The translations under genes were made by a program, and so were the position numbers. Positions 1-8,464 of a stretch of 8,747 nucleotides of DNA are shown here, in pieces; positions within the stretch are counted from its first letter, which is position 1; the number at the start of each line of letters is the position of its first letter. The stretch spans positions 1-8,747 of the forward strand of contig DPJL01000059.1 in NCBI GenBank assembly GCA_003543035.1, given 5' to 3'. This DNA is from Micromonosporaceae bacterium. Its GTDB lineage: Bacteria; Actinomycetota; Actinomycetes; Mycobacteriales; Micromonosporaceae. The notes below the pieces were generated by a model that searched no databases, was not told the origin of the DNA, and saw only the letters and a list, made by a program, of their open reading frames with translations.

Positions 1-1133
1 ACGCGCCCGGTGCCCGGTTGCACGACGACCTCGCCCAAGGCGTAGGAGCTGCCGATCCGTTCCTTGCCCGTCACCTGCTTCATGGCGATGGCCTGAATGT
101 TGGGATCCAGCGAGCTGACTATCCGGTACCCGCCGCGGCGTAGTTTGTCCAGACGCTCTGCGGGCGTTGCGCCGAATGCGGGTTGCTCGAGCCACCAGTT
201 CTTGAGGAAGTCGCAGAAGAAGCCCCAGTCGTTGATTTCGGCGGCGACCGAGACGCAGTCGTTCGGGGGCTCGGTCACGTGCAGGGCGATCGGGGTGGCC
301 TTAGTCTTCTCGGCCACTTCGGCGGTGACGTAACCCATCTCGGTCATCCGGTCGATGACGTAGTTGCGCCGATCGGTGGCAGCACTGGGATCGGCGCCGG
401 CCGGGTCGAAGGCCGACGGTGCCTTGACCAGACCGGCCAGGGTCGCGGCCTCTGCGACGTCGAGCTCGGAGGGCGGCTTGGAGAAGAAGATCTGCGAGGC
501 GGCGAAGATGCCGTAGGCGCGGTGTCCAAAGTAGGCGACGTTCAGGTACCGCTCAAGGATCTCGGTTTTGCTCAGTTCCTGCTCAACCCGGACGGCCAGG
601 CGCATTTCGCGGATCTTGCGGCCGGTGGTCTGCTCGGTGGCCGCCATCACCTCGCTCGGCGTCTTGGCCCCATCGCGCAAAGCCATGCGAACGTATTGCA
701 TGGTCAGGGTGGACGCGCCCTGGGACACCGCGCCGGCGGTTTGATTGGCGACGAAGGCGCGGGCGATTCCCTTGGCGTCTACGCCGCGGTGGTCATAGAA
801 GCGTCCGTCCTCGCTCGCGACGATGGCCCGCTGAATGTTCTCCGAGATGCCCGAGATCGGGGTGTACTTGCGGTGCTCGTCATAGAACATCGTCAATGGT
901 GTTTTGCCGTCGGAAGCGTAGACGTAGGTGGTCTGCGCGGGCGGAAGCACCTTCATTTCGCTCGGAAGCGATTGATACAGCTCGGATCCGGCCTTGACGC
1001 CGATGCCGCTGATGGCGGCGAGTGGATAGGTGACGGCGGCGCCGATGAGCCCGACCGTCAGACCGGCACGCACTATCGGGCGGAGACGACCAGTACCGGA
1101 GAGGACGCCCCTGAGGCGGCTGAGCAAGCTCAC
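1..1133 (-). CDS. Class A penicillin-binding protein, N-terminal part (transglycosylase domain), runs off left edge
   Basis: This is the 5' part (377 codons) of a bifunctional peptidoglycan synthase, which polymerises lipid II into glycan strands and cross-links them outside the membrane. Reading from the GTG at 1133, a short basic cytoplasmic tail is followed by one hydrophobic segment at about residues 22-42, a signal anchor. The GT51 domain follows: VASEDGRFYDHRG around 105-117, with E108 as the expected catalytic acid; GASTLTMQY at 139-147; RKIREMRLA at 172-180, with E176 as the second conserved glutamate; then ERYLN and AASQIFFSK. Two cysteines, C293 and C307, lie after the GT domain, as in mycobacterial PonA proteins as I recall them, and could form a disulfide. 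The entry to the transpeptidase region (GGYRIVSSLDP, 334-344) is present, but the penicillin-binding SxxK, SxN and KTG motifs lie beyond the window. The start has no clear Shine-Dalgarno sequence; an in-frame TTG 18 bases upstream is an alternative. It is divergent from cobT and not functionally linked to it. Confidence 0.93.
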   Translation of the reverse strand, partial: MSLLSRLRGVLSGTGRLRPIVRAGLTVGLIGAAVTYPLAAISGIGVKAGSELYQSLPSEMKVLPPAQTTYVYASDGKTPLTMFYDEHRKYTPISGISENIQRAIVASEDGRFYDHRGVDAKGIARAFVANQTAGAVSQGASTLTMQYVRMALRDGAKTPSEVMAATEQTTGRKIREMRLAVRVEQELSKTEILERYLNVAYFGHRAYGIFAASQIFFSKPPSELDVAEAATLAGLVKAPSAFDPAGADPSAATDRRNYVIDRMTEMGYVTAEVAEKTKATPIALHVTEPPNDCVSVAAEINDWGFFCDFLKNWWLEQPAFGATPAERLDKLRRGGYRIVSSLDPNIQAIAMKQVTGKERIGSSYALGEVVVQPGTGR

Positions 1134-1230
1134 ATTACCAAGGTAGGACAAAAGGTATAGATGTTACGAACGACTCGCGGCTCGGAACCCTGAGTCGGCA
1201 AACCGACATCGGTCATGATGGAGTGAGCGG
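1134..1230. other. Divergent spacer between the PBP gene and cobT, with overlapping small inverted repeats
   Basis: This 97-base spacer must hold the start signals of both the PBP gene (leftward) and cobT (rightward), except for parts inside the genes. Three small inverted repeats crowd its right half. CGACTC (1171-1176) pairs with GAGTCG (1192-1197). GTCGG (1194-1198) pairs with CCGAC (1203-1207) across a 4-base loop. ACCGA (1202-1206) pairs with TCGGT (1209-1213) across 2 bases. The last two share an arm, so they exclude each other if folded in RNA. A weak cobT Shine-Dalgarno, TGGAG, lies at 1219-1223. I found no convincing -10/-35 pair for cobT and no B12-box, and the spacer is too short for a normal cobalamin riboswitch. 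Confidence 0.5.
1161..1166 (-). promoter_or_regulatory. Candidate -10 element for the PBP gene
   Basis: The minus strand reads TAACAT, which fits the actinobacterial -10 pattern TAnnnT. It ends 27 bases before the GTG start, leaving a short leader of roughly 20 bases. No good -35 hexamer sits at 16-18 bases upstream; the bases there read GGTTCC. This is a motif match only, and such hexamers arise by chance. Confidence 0.3.
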
Positions 1231-2292
1231 GTGACCAGTGAGCTGTTGAGTACAACGATCGAGGCGATCAAGCCGCCGGACGAAGCCGCCATGGCGGAAG
1301 CGAGACTGCGGCAGAGCCGACTTACCAAGCCTTTAGGGGCGTTGGGAGAGCTCGAGGAGCTGTCGGTACGCCTTGCCGGGTTGGCCGGAGTTTGCCCGCC
1401 GCCGTTGGTCACGCCGGCCTCTCTGGCGGTCTTCGCCGCCGACCACGGTGTGCACGCGCAGGGCGTCACACCCTGGCCGCAAGAGGTGACAGCCCAGATG
1501 GTCGCGAACTTCCTGGCCGGTGGCGCTGCGGTCAACGCCTTTGCCCGGCAGGCGGGTGTCACCGTCACCGTCGTGGACATCGGAGTGCTGTCCGATCTGG
1601 ACCCGGCACCAGGGTTGATCTGCGCGCGGGTGCGCCGGGGCACCAGAGACATGACTGTCGAGCCTGCGATGACGCGGGAGGAGACCATTGCCGCAGTGGA
1701 AACCGGGATCACTGTGGCGAACCAGATGGTTGACTCCGGTGCACGGATTCTGCTTACCGGCGACATGGGCATCGCCAACACCACCGCCTCTGCCGCACTG
1801 ATCTCCGTCTTCACCGGCCGGGAGCCGGGCATGGTCACCGGCTATGGCACCGGCATCGACGCGGCCACGCACGCTCGCAAAATCGATGTCATCAAGACCG
1901 CGCTCGCCCTACATCAACCCTCCAAAGACGACCCCATCGGCGCGCTTGGTGCGGTAGGCGGGCTCGAGCACGCGGCGCTTACCGGGTTCATCCTTGGCGG
2001 TGCGGCTAGGCGGGTTCCTGTGCTGCTTGACGGGGTGATCGCCGATGCTGCCGCGCTCGCGGCGCAGGCGCTGGCTCCGATCAGCCGGGAGGCGATGATC
2101 GCCGGGCACCGTTCGGTTGAGCCGGGGGCGACCGTCGCGCTGGGCAAGCTGGACCTGGCTCCGCTGCTCGAATTCGGGATGCGGCTCGGCGAGGGGACCG
2201 GTGCGGTGCTCGCTTATCCGATCGTGGCCAGCGCGGTGCGGGTGCTACACGAGATGGCCACGTTTGACAGCGCCGGAGTGTCCGAGAAATGA
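1231..2292 (+). CDS. cobT: Nicotinate-nucleotide:dimethylbenzimidazole phosphoribosyltransferase CobT
   Basis: CobT transfers phosphoribose from nicotinate mononucleotide to a lower-ligand base such as 5,6-dimethylbenzimidazole. The product, alpha-ribazole phosphate, enters nucleotide loop assembly of cobalamin in the cytoplasm. The 353-residue length is normal for the family. Visible signatures are RLTKPLGALGELEEL (30-44), FAADHGV (68-74), GDMGIANTTASA (177-188), VGGLEHAALTGFILGGAARRV (242-262) and RLGEGTGA (318-325). E321 in the last one matches the catalytic glutamate of Salmonella CobT (E317). K217 in HARKIDVI probably matches Salmonella K213, and D178 sits where Salmonella has E174, a conservative change. 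The GTG at 1231 is preceded by TGGAG with 7 bases spacing; the GTG at 1223 meets a stop after two codons. The stop overlaps the start of cysG by 4 bases (ATGA), so the two genes are very likely co-transcribed and translationally coupled. No cobU or cobS is in view. Confidence 0.96.
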   Translation: MTSELLSTTIEAIKPPDEAAMAEARLRQSRLTKPLGALGELEELSVRLAGLAGVCPPPLVTPASLAVFAADHGVHAQGVTPWPQEVTAQMVANFLAGGAAVNAFARQAGVTVTVVDIGVLSDLDPAPGLICARVRRGTRDMTVEPAMTREETIAAVETGITVANQMVDSGARILLTGDMGIANTTASAALISVFTGREPGMVTGYGTGIDAATHARKIDVIKTALALHQPSKDDPIGALGAVGGLEHAALTGFILGGAARRVPVLLDGVIADAAALAAQALAPISREAMIAGHRSVEPGATVALGKLDLAPLLEFGMRLGEGTGAVLAYPIVASAVRVLHEMATFDSAGVSEK

Positions 2293-3542
2293 GCGACCTC
2301 TATCCACTTGCGTTGCGGTTGGACGGCCGGCGCGTGCTCGTCGTGGGCGGCGGTTCGGTTGCCACTCGGCGGGTTCCGGCCTTGATCGCGGCCGGTGCGC
2401 GGGTGCGACTGGTCTCTCCGGCGCTGACGCCCGCCCTGCAGGGGATCGCCGAAGCCGGTCGTCTGGAGTGGACGGATCGGGTCTTTCGCGAAGCCGATCT
2501 TGAGGGCGTGTGGCTGGTACAGGTGGCGATCGATGACCACAACGCCGCTGAGGAGATCTCGCGTTTGGCCGAGGAGCGCAGGATCTTCTGCGTGCGCGCC
2601 GATGATCGGCATGCGGCCAGCGCCTGGACCCCTGCGGTGACAAGGCACGGCGCGGTCACGGTTGCCGTTTTGGCCGGCGGTGATCCGCGACTGGCCATGG
2701 CCGTGCGCGACAGGATCGCCGCACATCTTGAGGCTGGGGACTTGTCGTCTCGAGTGCGTCCATCTCTGGCTCAGCCGCCTGACGCAGAGATGGAGGCGCT
2801 CGGCGAGTACCCGCCCGCGCGGCCCGAAGCGGGCACGGTCGCCTTGGTGGGCGGTGGTCCAGGCGATCCGGAGCTGATCACGGTGAAGGGGCGCAGGCTG
2901 CTGAACAAGGCCGACGTCGTGGTCGCCGATCGGCTGGCGCCAGGGCTACTCCTTGACGAGCTCCGTCCCGAAGTTGAGGTCATCGACGTCGCGAAGTTGC
3001 CCTACGGGCCGGCCGCGCAGCAGGAGGAGATCAACCGAATCCTGATCGACCGGGCGCAAAAGGGCCTATTCGTGGTGCGCCTCAAGGGCGGAGACCCGTT
3101 CGTCTTCGGCCGCGGCGGGGAAGAGGCGATGGCCTGTGCCGAAGCCGGCGTCTTGGTCACCGTGGTGCCGGGGGTCAGCAGCGCGATCGCTGTGCCGGCC
3201 GCCGCGTGGATCCCGGTGACGCATCGCGGAGTGGCCCATGACTTCACTGTCGTGAGTGGACACTTGGCGCCGGATGATCCCGGCTCACTCGTCGATTGGC
3301 CCGCGCTCGCCCGGATGCGCGGAACCTTGGTGATCCTCATGGGTTTGCGCCACCTGACGTCCATTGTGGACAGTCTCGTGGCGAATGGCCGTGACCCGGA
3401 GACCCCCGCTGCGATCATCCAGGAAGGGACAACCCAGCATCAGCATCGGGTACTGGGACACCTCAGCACCCTGCCGACATTGAGCGCCGGCCTGCGGCCT
3501 CCCGCCATCGTGGTGATCGGCGACGTCGTTTCCGTGCTATGA
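2289..3542 (+). CDS. cysG: Fused precorrin-2 dehydrogenase-like / uroporphyrinogen-III C-methyltransferase (CysG type, shortened)
   Basis: This two-domain enzyme acts at the branch point from uroporphyrinogen III towards siroheme and cobalamin. Residues 1 to about 113 are a Rossmann NAD domain with VVGGGSVATRRV (18-29). D105 aligns with the catalytic D104 of E. coli CysG. Residues from about 183 to 417 are the SAM-dependent methyltransferase that makes precorrin-2, with VGGGPGDPELITVKG (187-201), VRLKGGDPFVFGRGGEE (263-279) and VPGVSSAIAVPAAAWIPVTHRG (293-314). E. coli CysG has 457 residues with a dimerisation/central domain between the two halves; here only about 35 low-complexity, proline-rich residues link them after position 150. 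The position of E. coli S128 is an alanine (A129, in VLAGGDP). The mycobacterial CysG is similarly short, from memory. The ATG overlaps the cobT stop; GGAG at 2275-2278 is a possible ribosome site. Whether the N-terminal half is a full dehydrogenase/chelatase is uncertain. The methyltransferase activity is well supported. Confidence 0.93.
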   Translation: MSDLYPLALRLDGRRVLVVGGGSVATRRVPALIAAGARVRLVSPALTPALQGIAEAGRLEWTDRVFREADLEGVWLVQVAIDDHNAAEEISRLAEERRIFCVRADDRHAASAWTPAVTRHGAVTVAVLAGGDPRLAMAVRDRIAAHLEAGDLSSRVRPSLAQPPDAEMEALGEYPPARPEAGTVALVGGGPGDPELITVKGRRLLNKADVVVADRLAPGLLLDELRPEVEVIDVAKLPYGPAAQQEEINRILIDRAQKGLFVVRLKGGDPFVFGRGGEEAMACAEAGVLVTVVPGVSSAIAVPAAAWIPVTHRGVAHDFTVVSGHLAPDDPGSLVDWPALARMRGTLVILMGLRHLTSIVDSLVANGRDPETPAAIIQEGTTQHQHRVLGHLSTLPTLSAGLRPPAIVVIGDVVSVL

Positions 3543-3579
3543 GAAGGTTTTCAGCATCGAGCGGTCGCTTGCGATCACC
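3512..3579. repeat. 8-base inverted repeat spanning the converging gene ends
   Basis: GGTGATCG at 3512-3519 is perfectly complementary to CGATCACC at 3572-3579, with 52 bases between. The centre, near 3545, falls almost exactly on the overlapping stop codons of cysG and the acetyltransferase gene. A palindrome, CGACGTCG, lies inside at 3521-3528. It could form a long-loop structure in either transcript. There is no T-run, so it is not a standard intrinsic terminator, and both arms are coding, so chance is a real explanation. Confidence 0.25.
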
Positions 3580-4442
3580 TTGTATCCGAGCCAGTCGTTG
3601 ATCGCGAGCATCGGCCCGTTGCTGTAGTCGTTGGACGTGAGGGCCGCTGTTATCCCCGCCTCGGCGGCTTTGCGCAATGCCACCGACTTGATGAGCTTCG
3701 CGAGTCCGCAGCCGCGATATTCGGGCAACGTGCTCGTCCCGCCCGACCACATGCGGCCCGTCTCCATATTCGCCTCAACCACGGTGAACGAGGCCGCCAC
3801 ACCATCGACGAAGGCCACTGTGCTCAGCTCGTGCTGCATGTCCGGGCCGTTCCAGAGCCGCTTCATCCACAGGTCGAAGGGGATGCCGTCGAACGAGACA
3901 TCTCCCGGCTCGTCGGCAGAGGCCGCCAGATCGAGCTCATAGAGAGCCTCCGGGGTCACCTCGGAAACGCTGACTACCGTCGTGCCGGGCGGGGTTTCCG
4001 GCATTGGCGGCAGATCGCGCGGATCCACGAGCGAGAACCTGCCGGCGGCACCAGCGGTCCAGCCCTGCCGCTGCGCCCACGCGATCGTGGACGGATCGTC
4101 GTGCGCATAGCCTTGGGCGCGAAGCGTTCCGATGGTACGCAGATGCTCCTCGATTGGATCGTAGAGAGCCTTGCCGATCGCCCTGCCACGGAAGCGCGGA
4201 TCGATCGTCACAGCCGCGATGCTGACGCCCTCCTCCTTGGTGTAGGTGTTGAACCCGCCCATGGCGAAACCGACGATCTCTCCGTCGACCTCGGCGGTGA
4301 GCCGCAGCTGCCTTGCCTCAGCAGGGACGGACGTGAACCAGTTCCGCTGGGCGGCGACACTCGCGGTCGACCACGGCAGCACCGCGTAACGGATTCTGCT
4401 GAAGGCCGTCACATCATCGATCGTGGACTCTCGTATCAGCAC
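3537..4442 (-). CDS. Tandem-domain GNAT family N-acetyltransferase, substrate unknown
   Basis: This 301-residue protein has two GNAT folds in tandem. The N-terminal one begins with the usual IRESTIDD (3-10) and has its acetyl-CoA pyrophosphate loop at RFRGRAIGKAL (83-93). The C-terminal one has EYRGCGLAKLIK (241-252) followed by the typical SNGPMLAINDWLGYKV (274-289). Both loops keep the R/Q-x-x-G-x-G/A pattern, so both halves may bind acetyl-CoA; in many tandem GNATs only one is active. The layout recalls mycothiol synthase MshD, but the sequence as I remember MshD does not match, so I do not assign that role. The GTG at 4442 is the only possible full-length start, because an in-frame TGA lies 6 bases upstream. 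No Shine-Dalgarno is evident. It starts 26 bases after the otsB-GH15 stop and is probably the last gene of that operon, reached by read-through or reinitiation. Its stop overlaps the end of cysG by 6 bases. A role in trehalose metabolism is not implied by the sequence. Confidence 0.88.
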   Translation of the reverse strand: MLIRESTIDDVTAFSRIRYAVLPWSTASVAAQRNWFTSVPAEARQLRLTAEVDGEIVGFAMGGFNTYTKEEGVSIAAVTIDPRFRGRAIGKALYDPIEEHLRTIGTLRAQGYAHDDPSTIAWAQRQGWTAGAAGRFSLVDPRDLPPMPETPPGTTVVSVSEVTPEALYELDLAASADEPGDVSFDGIPFDLWMKRLWNGPDMQHELSTVAFVDGVAASFTVVEANMETGRMWSGGTSTLPEYRGCGLAKLIKSVALRKAAEAGITAALTSNDYSNGPMLAINDWLGYKVIASDRSMLKTFS

Positions 4443-4468
4443 GGTTCATGTCTAGCAGTAGTGGCAAC

Positions 4469-6989
4469 TCATTTAGCCGACAACAGCTGAGCGCAGCGGA
4501 TCAGACCAAGGTGACTGTATGCCTGCGGGTGGTTGCCCAGGCCGCGCTCGAGGTCGGGGTCATATTGCTCGGGCAGCAGCCCGGTCGGGCCGGCAGTCGC
4601 GATCAGTTGCTCGAAGAGCTCATCGGCGTCGGCCTGCCGGCCAGTGCGCAGGTAGGCCTCGACCAGCCAGGCGGTGCAAACGTGGAACCCGCCTTCCTTG
4701 CCCGGCATGCCATCGTCCCAGTGGTACCGGTAGACGGTTGGCCCGGAACGCAGCTCGGCCTCGATCGCCAGCACGGTCGACAGAAAGCGCGGATCGTCGT
4801 CGGCGAGCAGGCCGGACAGGCCGATCCACAGGCTCGACGCATCCATCTCCGGCGAGCCGTACGCGACGGTGTAGGCCTGCATGCCCTCGTGCCACCCTTG
4901 GGAGAGCACGTTTTCGGCGATGCGGTCGCGCAGCTCCTCCCATTCGGGGCTGGTGTCCGAGGTGTGCCGGGTGAGGATCTTGATGGCCCGATCGACCGTC
5001 ATCCAGCACATGACCTTGGAGTAGACGTGGTGTCTCGGCGGCAGACGAGCCTCCCACAGCCCGTGATCCGGCTCGTGCCAACGCTGTGCCACGGCGTGCA
5101 CCATCGCCTCGAGCACCCGCCACTCGTCGTACTTCACCTTTCCGCGCTTCTCCGCGACGGCCAGCAGCACATCTGCCACCGGGCCGAAAACGTCAAGCTG
5201 AAGCTGTTTGTTGGCAGCATTTCCGACGCGTACCGGGCGGGACCCCGCATAGCCCGGAAGGGTTTCGATGACCGCCTCGGGCCCGAGCTCAAGCGCGTCC
5301 ACGGTGTAGAGCGGGTGCAGCCGCTCCGGGTGCCCTTCGGTGTGCTCGACGCAGACGCCGACCCAGCGCAGGAAGTTCTCCGCCTCGGTCAACGACCCAA
5401 GCTCCACCAGAGCCTTGGCTGTCATCGCACCGTCGCGCAGCCAGCAGAACCGGTAGTCCCAGTTCCTAATGCCACCAAGCGTTTCCGGCAACGAGGTGGT
5501 GGCCGCGGCGAGAATGCCGCCGCCTTCGAAGTGGCACAGCCCTCGTAGCGTCAGCGCACTTCGCAAGACGAGTTCGCGCTCTCGCGCGGGCAGTGTCAAA
5601 GACTCGGACCAGTCCTTCCAAGGCCTTTCGGCGATGTCCAAACGCGACTCGGTCGAAAGCGGATAAGGCGACAGATCCTGGCTGCGCAACCTCAGATCCA
5701 GTAGTACTTCTCCGCCCGCGGCGGCCAGATCGACGACGGCTCGGGCGACGTGATGCCCCGCGTCGTCCAGGACATCCCAATCCACTCCAGGTGAGTAGAG
5801 GCAGAATTGGTCGCTGGTGCCGAGCACCAGAATCCCGTCGCCCACCTCCTGCAGCCGGACCGGTACCTGACCGAACTCGGGGCGGGGGGCGAACTCCAGC
5901 ACCGCGACGGTGTTGCCGGTGATGCGGCGCAACAGATGATCGCCGTCGAGCCAGTCGGTCACGGTCAAACCGGACCAACGGGTTTCCACAGTCATCGTGC
6001 CGTTGCGGTAACGCTGGCCCAGCGGGTGGCCACCACGTTGCGGCGCAACGGTGAAGTGACCGGCCGGTGCGCCACCGAGCAGATCGGCGAAGACGGCCGC
6101 GGAGTCCGGCCGTGGATGACAAAGCCAACTGATCCGGGCGTCCGGCGTGACAAGGGCGACGGTCTGGCCGTCGGCGAGCATCGAGTGCCGCTCGATGGGG
6201 ACAGCTCGTTCGCCGTAGAGCCAATTGCGCCGGGTTTCCAATAGCAATGCCAGCACTCGCACCGCTTGTAGCGGATCGTCTACGCGGTAGTGCGCGGCCG
6301 ATGGGCCCGGGCCAACCTTGACGCCGAGGTCCTTTCCGGACAGTTGCTTGAAGGCGTTCTCGTCGGTCACGTCGTCGCCGAGGAAGAGCACCCCACCGGC
6401 GGAGACCTGCCGGCGTAGCTCCTCGATCGCAGTGCCCTTGTGGGTGGCGAGCACGGAAAGCTCGATGACCTCTTTGCCCTCGGTGGTGTGCACACCCGGC
6501 CATTGGGCGGGCCCGGCCTTGACCGCGTCCACCATGGACTCGGAGACCGACGGTGAAGCAGTGCGCGTGTGTACGGCAATGCTCGCCGGTTTCGCCTCCA
6601 GGCGTATCCCGGGATGGCCCTTGGTAAGTCGCTCCAACTCGGCCAGCAGCCGCCCACGTAGCTCGACCAGCTCCGGCTCCAGCCGGGCCACGAACCCCAC
6701 GTCGAATTCGGAGCCGTGGCTGCCCACCAGGTGCACCTCGCTCGGCAGTCGCGACAGCGCGGCCAAGTCCCGCAATGCCCGCCCGGAAACGACAGCGACC
6801 GTCGTCTGCGGCAGCGTGGCAAGCGAACGCAGTGCTGCCACGGCTTCCGGCAGAGGAGCGGCCGCAGCCGGGTCTTCGACGATCGGCGCGAGAGTGCCGT
6901 CGTAGTCGCATGCGACGAGGAGCTGCGGGATGCGCGCGAGCTGAGTGATCGCCGTGCGCATGGCGGGCTCGAATCCGTCGCGATCGACG

Positions 6990-7000
<11 letters not shown>
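4469..7000 (-). CDS. otsB: Fused trehalose-6-phosphate phosphatase (OtsB) and GH15 trehalase-like glycoside hydrolase
   Basis: This is one 843-residue polypeptide with two enzymes. Residues 25 to about 255 are a HAD phosphatase of the OtsB family, which removes phosphate from trehalose 6-phosphate. It shows DYDGT (32-36, nucleophile D32 and acid/base D34), VVSGR (70-74), GSHGSEF (93-99), K188 in THKGTAIEEL and LGDDVTDENAF (207-217, metal-binding D209/D210). Residues from about 268 to 843 form a complete glycoside hydrolase family 15 protein: an N-terminal beta-domain beginning IERHSMLADGQTVALV, then an (alpha/alpha)6 barrel with NWDYRFCWLRDG (513-524), GLWEAR (647-652, likely general acid E650), SKVMCWMTVDRA (661-672) and LLPEQYDPD (808-816, likely general base E811). 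GH15 members of this form include bacterial trehalases and glucoamylases; trehalase is favoured by the neighbours. No signal peptide is seen, so it is cytoplasmic. I chose the ATG at 7000, not the longer reading from 7072, because GGAGA precedes it by 6 bases and the longer start lies deep inside otsA. It overlaps otsA by 11 bases. Confidence 0.94.
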
Positions 7001-8426
<1,426 letters not shown>

Positions 8427-8432
8427 CCTTTG

Positions 8433-8438
8433 AGCCTA
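8433..8438 (-). promoter_or_regulatory. Candidate -10 element for a leaderless otsA transcript
   Basis: The minus strand reads TAGGCT, fitting TAnnnT, and ends 6 bases before the otsA ATG. Transcription starting 7 bases after the -10 would begin exactly on that ATG, the usual geometry of leaderless genes in actinobacteria. The absence of a properly spaced Shine-Dalgarno agrees with this. No good -35 is visible at 17-18 bases. An alternative is a leadered mRNA from a promoter further inside ettA, using the weak TAGG 8 bases before the start. Confidence 0.35.
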
Positions 8439-8450
8439 CTAAGACCATCT

Positions 8451-8456
8451 GGGAGG
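8451..8456 (+). promoter_or_regulatory. Shine-Dalgarno site of ettA
   Basis: GGGAGG is a strong ribosome binding site 8 bases before the GTG at 8465. It fixes this GTG as the ettA start. Confidence 0.85.
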
Positions 8457-8464
8457 ATTCTCGA

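Larger units (their letters stand above)
8427..8464. other. 38-base divergent spacer between otsA and ettA
   Basis: It holds the ettA Shine-Dalgarno (8451-8456) and a possible otsA -10 (8438-8433). It is too short to contain two separate promoters, so at least one must extend into a neighbouring coding region. I see no inverted-repeat operator in it. Confidence 0.6.

Noticed and set aside
183..1160. Long plus-strand open frame (325 codons) opposite the PBP gene
   Set aside because: It is the antisense shadow of a clear GT51 coding sequence. Its product has no recognisable domain, and in GC-rich genes antisense frames stay open by codon bias.
1184..1210. ECF sigma factor promoter starting at GGAACC
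   Set aside because: No GTT/CGTC-like -10 at the required spacing of about 16-20 bases.
1134..1230. Cobalamin riboswitch upstream of cobT
   Set aside because: Only 97 bases are available, no B12-box is visible, and no large multi-helix fold can be drawn.
3537..4442. Assignment of the tandem GNAT as mycothiol synthase MshD
   Set aside because: The layout is similar, but the sequence does not resemble MshD as I remember it, and no mycothiol gene is nearby.
4448..5548. Plus-strand open frame (366 codons) opposite the GH15 domain
   Set aside because: It is the complement of conserved GH15 motifs, with no ribosome site and no recognisable fold; a codon-bias artefact.
5466..6911. Minus-strand open frame (481 codons) overlapping otsB-GH15 in another frame
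   Set aside because: Arginine-rich, low-complexity translation typical of an out-of-frame reading; otsB-GH15 explains the same DNA with intact motifs.
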